The notes beneath the pieces are model-generated. The model saw only the letters and a list, made by a program, of their open reading frames with translations, was not told the DNA's origin and did not search any database. Shown here one piece after another: positions 50,790-55,423 of a stretch of DNA of 55,423 nt. The translations under genes were made by a program, and so were the position numbers. This stretch comes from Acidobacteriota bacterium (lineage in GTDB: Bacteria; Acidobacteriota; Terriglobia; Terriglobales; Acidobacteriaceae): contig JAJYUB010000024.1 of the NCBI GenBank assembly GCA_021792795.1, positions 1-55,423 on the forward strand. The letters are read 5' to 3'. Within the stretch, counting starts at the first letter, position 1. Each line of letters begins with the position of its first letter.

Positions 50790-52247
50790 CTACGACCCCT
50801 GGTTCGCCGCTTCCGGGGGATGCTGCGGCAGCCGCACAATAAATTCGGTCGTGCCTGGCTCCGACTCAAAGCGAATGTCGCCGCCAAAATGCCTGGTCAC
50901 AATCTTGTAGGCGATGCTCAGGCCCAATCCGGTGCCCACTCCCTCGGGTTTGCTGGTGAAGAATGGTTCGAAGATATGCCGTCGGTCCTCCGCCGGAATT
51001 CCCGCGCCATCGTCGCGGACGCTGACGAACACTTCGCTACCCTCGACCCACGTCCGCACGGTGATGTGTCCCTTCTGCGGTGCCGCATCCACGGCATTGT
51101 CCAGCAGGTTCATCCACACCTGGTGCAGTCCCGCCGCCGCCGACTCCAGGATGGGAACATCGGCGCTGAACACCTTTGAAACCTGGATCTCTTTGTGGCG
51201 AATTTTGTGTCCAAGAATCATCAGCACGCTCTGCAAGCTCTTGTGAATATCGATTGCCGAACAACACATTTTCTCCGCGTAGGAATAATGTTTGACGGCC
51301 ATCACCAGTTCCGTCACCCGCGTGATGCTCTCCTCAATCGTGTCCAATTGCTGCACGCTGGTCACCAGCGCTTCCACCCACTGGAACGTGTCCGACAGCG
51401 TCGCCGGTCGAAAATTCGCGCGCAGGCATTCCAGCTTTTCCGCTGTCAATCCCATGCCGGCCAGCGGCGGAGCCAGCTTCCACGCATCCTGAACGCCCGC
51501 CGATTCCAGCCATTCGCACAACGATTCCTCGGCATCTGCCTGGTCGAGTGAATTGATGGCCACCGTTTTCTGCGGCTGCAGAATGTAATGTTGCAGATCG
51601 GCGATGCAGTTCAACTCCTCCGCCTGCATGTCCATGCGGCAGGCGCGAAGGTTCAACTCCTGCAGATGGGTCAGGCTCTCGCGCAGTTGCGAGCTGGCTC
51701 GCTTGGCGGCGCTACCCGGGTTGTTCAGCTCATGCATCAAGCCCGCCGCCATGGTGCCCAACGAAGCCATCTTCTCCCGTTGCAGCATCAGGCCTTGCAG
51801 CCCCTGCTGACGCATGGTCATGTTCGCCAGAATTCCTTTGCGCACACTCGGGCATGTCGTCATCAATTGCCAGAAGGAATCTTCCTCCACCCGCAGCAAG
51901 CGGCTGGGCTCGATCATGGTGCATTCCACGCGGCTTGCGGAGCCGGTCAGCAACGGCACTTCGCCGAACGTCTCACAGCCATGATGTGTCGCCAGCGGTT
52001 TGCGTGTGCCGTCCGGTTCCACGTACTCCGCGCGCAGGCCGCCTTCCAACAGAATCCAGAAGTATCGCCTGGTCTGCTCCTGTCCTAGAACGCAATCGCC
52101 GGACTTGGCGTCGATCACATCGGCGCCCTGCAAGCACTCATTCGTCTTTTCGTCCAGGTCCGCGAACAGGGGGATGCAGCGCACCTTTGCCAGCAGCGCC
52201 TGCTGCTCCGCTGCGGGAAGGTCGGCGATTTTTCCTTGGTTCTTCAT
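50790..52247 (-). CDS. cyclic-nucleotide-domain sensor histidine kinase
   Basis: A 485-residue soluble kinase. An N-terminal cNMP-binding-like domain (about 20-140: RRYFWILLEGGLRAEYV; FGEVPLLTGSASRVE) is followed by the phosphoacceptor H172 (GLMHELNNPGSAAK) and the ATPase domain (VWMNLLDNAVDAAP; VRDDGAGIP; EGVGTGLGLSIAYKIV). The MHELNNP variant is typical of this kinase group. No membrane span is present. It lies six bases after the receiver/thioredoxin-reductase-like gene, so the two form an operon and probably a signalling pair. Confidence 0.92.
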   Translation of the reverse strand: MKNQGKIADLPAAEQQALLAKVRCIPLFADLDEKTNECLQGADVIDAKSGDCVLGQEQTRRYFWILLEGGLRAEYVEPDGTRKPLATHHGCETFGEVPLLTGSASRVECTMIEPSRLLRVEEDSFWQLMTTCPSVRKGILANMTMRQQGLQGLMLQREKMASLGTMAAGLMHELNNPGSAAKRASSQLRESLTHLQELNLRACRMDMQAEELNCIADLQHYILQPQKTVAINSLDQADAEESLCEWLESAGVQDAWKLAPPLAGMGLTAEKLECLRANFRPATLSDTFQWVEALVTSVQQLDTIEESITRVTELVMAVKHYSYAEKMCCSAIDIHKSLQSVLMILGHKIRHKEIQVSKVFSADVPILESAAAGLHQVWMNLLDNAVDAAPQKGHITVRTWVEGSEVFVSVRDDGAGIPAEDRRHIFEPFFTSKPEGVGTGLGLSIAYKIVTRHFGGDIRFESEPGTTEFIVRLPQHPPEAANQGS

Positions 52248-52253
52248 GGCGCC

Positions 52254-54005
52254 CTAGAAATTTGCTAAATACTGATGGACAAACTGCACTGCAATCGAAC
52301 CTTGACCCACCGCGGAGGCCACCCGCTTCACGCTTCCAAAGCGAACGTCGCCTGCCACGAAAATTCCCGGAACGCTGGTTTCCAATAAATAGGGCGGCCG
52401 GTCCAGTGTCCAATGAAAATCGTCGGTCAGGTGCAGGTCCGGACCAGAAAGTACAAATCCCTTCTCTTCCCGCAAAATCCTAGCGGGCAGCCAGTCCGTC
52501 TTGGGCTCTCCGCCCACAAAAATAAACAGTCCCGAAGCCGCCTCTTCCACCTCGCCCGTGGGCGACTTCAATAGGACCGCCTCTAAATGCGTATCGCCGC
52601 AGGCATCCACCACTTCGGTCCGGGTACGCACTTCAATATTCGGCAGCGCAGCGATCTGGTCCACCAGGTAGCGCGACATGCCCTTTTCCAACGAGTCCGC
52701 CCGCACCAGCATGATCACCTTCTTGGCGTACCGGGCAAAATGCGTCGCCGCCTGCCCCGCTGAATTCGCCCCTCCCACGATCATCACGGTTTCATCTTTG
52801 CAACTGATCGCTTCCGTCAACGCGGCGCCATAATAGACGCCCGCCCCCGTCAACCGTTCCAGGCCGACGGTTTTCAGCTTGCGGTAATCGACGCCGGTGG
52901 CAATCAGCGCGGTGTGGCACGCAACCTCGCCTCCACCCGACAATTGGATGAAGTGATATTGCCCTTCGGTGCGGATTCCGATGGCGCGTTGCGACAAAAA
53001 TTCGGCCCCAAACCGGGTTGCCTGGATGGTCGCCCGACGCGCCAGGTCCTCCCCGCTCAGACCAGATGGAAATCCCAGGTAGTTCTCGATCCGGGAACTG
53101 CTGCCCGCCTGTCCGCCTGGCGCCGCCGGCTCGATGACCAGCGTTTTCAGCCCCTCGGAGGCCCCATACACAGCGCCCGCCAAGCCAGCCGGTCCCGCCC
53201 CCACAATCGCCAGATCGTAGAAATCGCGTTCCGCCTGGGTCCGCAACCCGACTTTTTCTGCCAGTAGCGTAATTTCTGGTTCAACCAGGCTTTCTCCGTT
53301 CGGAAATAACACCACCGGTAACTTGCCAGGATCAAGATGGTACTCAGCCAGCAATCTGGCACTTTCGCTGTGCCCTTTTGGGCTGGCTCCAGGCTTTCCC
53401 TCGTCCGCAGTCCCGTTACTGGCCGCAGCCCCATTCGCCGCCACAGCGGGAGGATTCGCCACCGCAGGAAGTGCTTCCAGTCCAGGATCCAGCCATTGAT
53501 ACGGGACGTGATTGCGCGAGAGAAATTCGCGAATCCGGTGGCCTGCCGGCAGCCACCGCGAGCCAATCACCCGGATGCCTTCAAACGGCGGCCGATAATC
53601 CCTGCTCCAGGACTCCAGCAAATCGTCCAGCACGGCGTACAACCGCTCTTCCGGCGGGTCCCACGGCTTGGTCAGATAATAGTGGATCTTCGCCGCGTTG
53701 ATGGCCCGAATGGCGGCCTCTGTGTCCGCGTATGCCGTCAATAAAACCCGCTTGGCCGCCGGCGCCAGGGCAATGCTTTTTTCCAGGAATTCCACCCCGG
53801 ACATGCCCGGCATTCTCTGATCGGAAAGCAACAGAGCGATGGCGTCCTCTCGCCGTTTCAACTCGCTCAATACCTCCAGCCCAGACTGGCCGGAGGTGGC
53901 CCGGACGATGCGATAGCGGCTGCCATAATGACGGCGCAGATCCTGCACCAGCGCCTCCAGCACGCTGATATCGTCGTCAACTGTCAGGAGTACGGGTTTT
54001 CTCAT
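52254..54005 (-). CDS. receiver domain fused to a thioredoxin-reductase-like flavoprotein
   Basis: A 583-residue fusion. Residues 1-125 are a response-regulator receiver (phospho-Asp D62 in LLLSDQRMPGMSG, Lys113 in LTKPWDPP). Residues ~145-245 look like a thioredoxin-fold segment without cysteines, containing an Ala-rich insert of ~30 residues. Residues ~262-583 form a TrxR-like domain with FAD motif (DLAIVGAGPAGLAGAVYG) and NAD(P) motif (VMIVGGANSAGQAA). The redox CxxC is replaced (GVYYGAALTEA near 389-399). It is probably the output partner of the kinase downstream. Confidence 0.9.
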   Translation of the reverse strand: MRKPVLLTVDDDISVLEALVQDLRRHYGSRYRIVRATSGQSGLEVLSELKRREDAIALLLSDQRMPGMSGVEFLEKSIALAPAAKRVLLTAYADTEAAIRAINAAKIHYYLTKPWDPPEERLYAVLDDLLESWSRDYRPPFEGIRVIGSRWLPAGHRIREFLSRNHVPYQWLDPGLEALPAVANPPAVAANGAAASNGTADEGKPGASPKGHSESARLLAEYHLDPGKLPVVLFPNGESLVEPEITLLAEKVGLRTQAERDFYDLAIVGAGPAGLAGAVYGASEGLKTLVIEPAAPGGQAGSSSRIENYLGFPSGLSGEDLARRATIQATRFGAEFLSQRAIGIRTEGQYHFIQLSGGGEVACHTALIATGVDYRKLKTVGLERLTGAGVYYGAALTEAISCKDETVMIVGGANSAGQAATHFARYAKKVIMLVRADSLEKGMSRYLVDQIAALPNIEVRTRTEVVDACGDTHLEAVLLKSPTGEVEEAASGLFIFVGGEPKTDWLPARILREEKGFVLSGPDLHLTDDFHWTLDRPPYLLETSVPGIFVAGDVRFGSVKRVASAVGQGSIAVQFVHQYLANF

Positions 54006-54461
54006 AGATCCCTGCTAGATGCACGATTACGAATTTCTCAAATCAGCACCAAGCGTTCCAATGTGTTCCAATTTGGGATGGATGATCCAAATTGGCAAAG
54101 ATAGCGGCGCGCGACGGTCGCCAAACGCGATACTCTGTTCTTGCTGCAGAAATTTAGATGAGTGATGCAGCGCACATTCGGAGTTGATGCGTGTCCAGCA
54201 CTATGGATGCAATATTCGTTCGCACTGAAACAATGATTCACTGGCAACGCCTTGGTTCCAGCCTGACCTCCCCCCCAAGGGTAGCAGGAGTTCGAACCAA
54301 AGTACGGGCAGTTGAGTTTCTGAAGCCCTCTGCCGATACAGGAAATAGAACATGCTCATTTTTTGTTGTTCTTCTTGGTGCCGTCTTGACCGCCAGGCAC
54401 TTGCTGCTTGCGGTCAGGGCCAATACCGGAAGAAAAAAGTACTTGTGTGGGGACCCTTGCG
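54006..54461. promoter_or_regulatory. 456-base divergent region with a palindromic site
   Basis: No gene. At 54068-54095, CCAATTTGG and CCAAATTGG form a perfect 9-bp inverted repeat with a 10-bp spacer. A GTTCCAAT repeat occurs twice 10 bases apart (from 54055 and 54065), the second merging into the left arm. The site is 50-90 bases upstream of the receiver/flavoprotein start and is a plausible operator. The rest of the region shows no further strong structure; the last 15 bases contain the GTGGGGACC ribosome site of the LuxR-type gene. Confidence 0.45.
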
Positions 54462-55127
54462 ATGACAAAAATTATTCTTGCCGACAATCAATCGATCTTT
54501 CGAGCTGGCTTAGCCAAGACCCTTGTGCTGCAAGACGGTATCCGCATCGTTGCCCAATGTATGGACAGCGAACGGCTATTGCAGGCAGTACGCACCTTCC
54601 GCTCTTCTATCGTTCTTTTTGCCTCTTCGCTGCAGATGAATTTACCGGCCCTGATCCAGTCCGCGCGCGGGGCCGGCAGCAGACTGATTGTCATAGCCGA
54701 AAATACCGAGTCGCTCCATTCCTACGCGGTCCCGGGCCTGGGCGGCGTCGTCTTTCGCGACATCTCCGGCGCCACCCTGCTGGAATGCATTCAGAGCGTC
54801 GCCAGCGGGCAGACCTATTTGCAGGAAAAATTAGGACGCGACCTGGCGGAGGAAACCGATATGGTGGGCGCACGCGTCCGCGATCGGCTCACGCCCAAGG
54901 AAATCAAGATTGTTGCCCTCATCGTCCAAGGCTTCAAGAACAAGGAAATCGCCAGCCATCTTGGCACCACCGAACAGGTGATCAAGAATTACCTGCGCAA
55001 TGTCTATGACAAGACGGGTGTTTCGGACCGGCTGGAGCTGGCCCTCTTTACCATTCATCATCGGACCCTTGCCGATGCCGCCGCCATCGCCAACGGCGAG
55101 ATGGATTTGCAGGCGACCAATGCCTGA
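54462..55127 (+). CDS. LuxR/NarL-type regulator with degenerate receiver
   Basis: A 221-residue protein. The receiver-like half (1-120) keeps Asp8 but has Asn9 for the second acidic residue. The phospho-Asp position reads VLFASSLQM, with Ala54 in place of Asp, and the conserved Lys is Arg (VVFRDIS, R99). The C-terminal LuxR HTH (143-196: LTPKEIKIVALIVQGFKNKEI, quoted in part, and VIKNYLRNVYDKTGV) is intact. It probably works without phosphorylation. It is divergent from the receiver/flavoprotein gene and shares the upstream region with it. Confidence 0.88.
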   Translation: MTKIILADNQSIFRAGLAKTLVLQDGIRIVAQCMDSERLLQAVRTFRSSIVLFASSLQMNLPALIQSARGAGSRLIVIAENTESLHSYAVPGLGGVVFRDISGATLLECIQSVASGQTYLQEKLGRDLAEETDMVGARVRDRLTPKEIKIVALIVQGFKNKEIASHLGTTEQVIKNYLRNVYDKTGVSDRLELALFTIHHRTLADAAAIANGEMDLQATNA

Positions 55128-55140
55128 GGAGAATCTGGCC

Positions 55141-55177
55141 CGCCCCGTTCAAGCAGTCTTTTGGCTTGAATGGGGCG
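55141..55177. repeat. hairpin downstream of the LuxR-type gene
   Basis: Arms CGCCCCGTTCAAGC (55141-55154) and GCTTGAATGGGGCG (55164-55177) pair over 14 bp with one G-T pair and a 9-nt loop containing TCTTTT. It is a close relative of the hairpin at 4138-4173. It sits 13 bases after a stop and could end the transcript. The remaining sequence to 55423 shows no gene. Confidence 0.65.
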
Positions 55178-55423
55178 GAAAGTATTGTCATCCGTCCGTT
55201 GTCGCGTATCCCGCGATCTTCCTCCGCGGCCCTGAAAATCCCAAGTTTTAGGCGTGTGTCGGGCATAGCGTTTTGCCAAGGGCGATGCAGCGGTTTGCAA
55301 AGCTGGTGTTCGTATTGGGGAGCGCAGGCAGTATCCCGTTGGTAGCTTATAGCAGGCTTTCTGGGCCGTTTCGGATTCAACGGGCCTCATTCCCCGCCGT
55401 TTTATGCCATTTCCAAAACCCCG

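Noticed and set aside
55048-55390. 110-codon minus-strand frames at the right edge
   Set aside because: They overlap the LuxR-type gene and the hairpin, two frames compete, and neither has a motif.

Overview
The window is a GC-rich chromosomal segment that looks like an Acidobacteriota genome (Terriglobia/Koribacter-like). This rests on gene content: a TonB-ExbB-ExbD-ExbD-TPR cluster, an Oar-like TonB-dependent receptor with an N-terminal carboxypeptidase-regulatory-like domain, a large pro-kumamolisin, three tandem secreted proteins with an 'LPDAP' motif after the signal peptide, and many intergenic hairpin repeats of the type seen in that phylum. No database search was possible, so the assignment is inference.

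Layout. 1-119: edge of a probable IS66-type element. 228-3971 (minus): tonB, exbB, two exbD genes and a TPR lipoprotein, closed by a strong terminator. 4223-9026 (minus): tgt, yajC, secD and secF. 9117-10879 (plus): a compact three-gene cassette headed by a TIGR04255-like protein. 10934-15340: secreted and envelope proteins of unknown function plus an ECF sigma factor with its coupled membrane partner. 15812-19076: a divergent arsenic island, acr3-arsR against arsM-arsC; arsC carries an in-frame palindromic insertion. 19117-21170: a type II restriction-modification locus with lower GC. 21225-25387: M20 peptidase, lpxC with an apparent AUC start, a MarR regulator under twin operators, folK and a CADD-type p-aminobenzoate synthase. 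25596-27640: an adenine methyltransferase pseudogene interrupted by a low-GC insert that holds a probable polymorphic-toxin tail with a zinc-ribbon partner.

27820-39195: cupin, ABM monooxygenase, NTF2-like protein, RlpA, the LPDAP triplet, a DUF1697 protein, a sedolisin-type protease and a TauE/SafE-DUF1634 pair. 39312-47608: a surface-polysaccharide region with rfbH, rfbF and rfbG (CDP-3,6-dideoxyhexose pathway), an acyltransferase, two glycosyltransferases, a methyltransferase flanked by 86-bp direct repeats, and gtrA. 47764-50709: a TonB-dependent receptor that could be energised by the TonB system at the start of the window. 50790-55127: a signalling group comprising a cyclic-nucleotide-domain histidine kinase, a receiver/thioredoxin-reductase-like fusion without the redox cysteines, and a LuxR-type regulator with a degenerate receiver.

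The accessory pieces most likely to be new biology are the toxin/zinc-ribbon insert, the TIGR04255 cassette, the palindromic element that became coding sequence in arsC, and the restriction locus with an unfamiliar nuclease. No tRNA, rRNA or CRISPR array was recognised.
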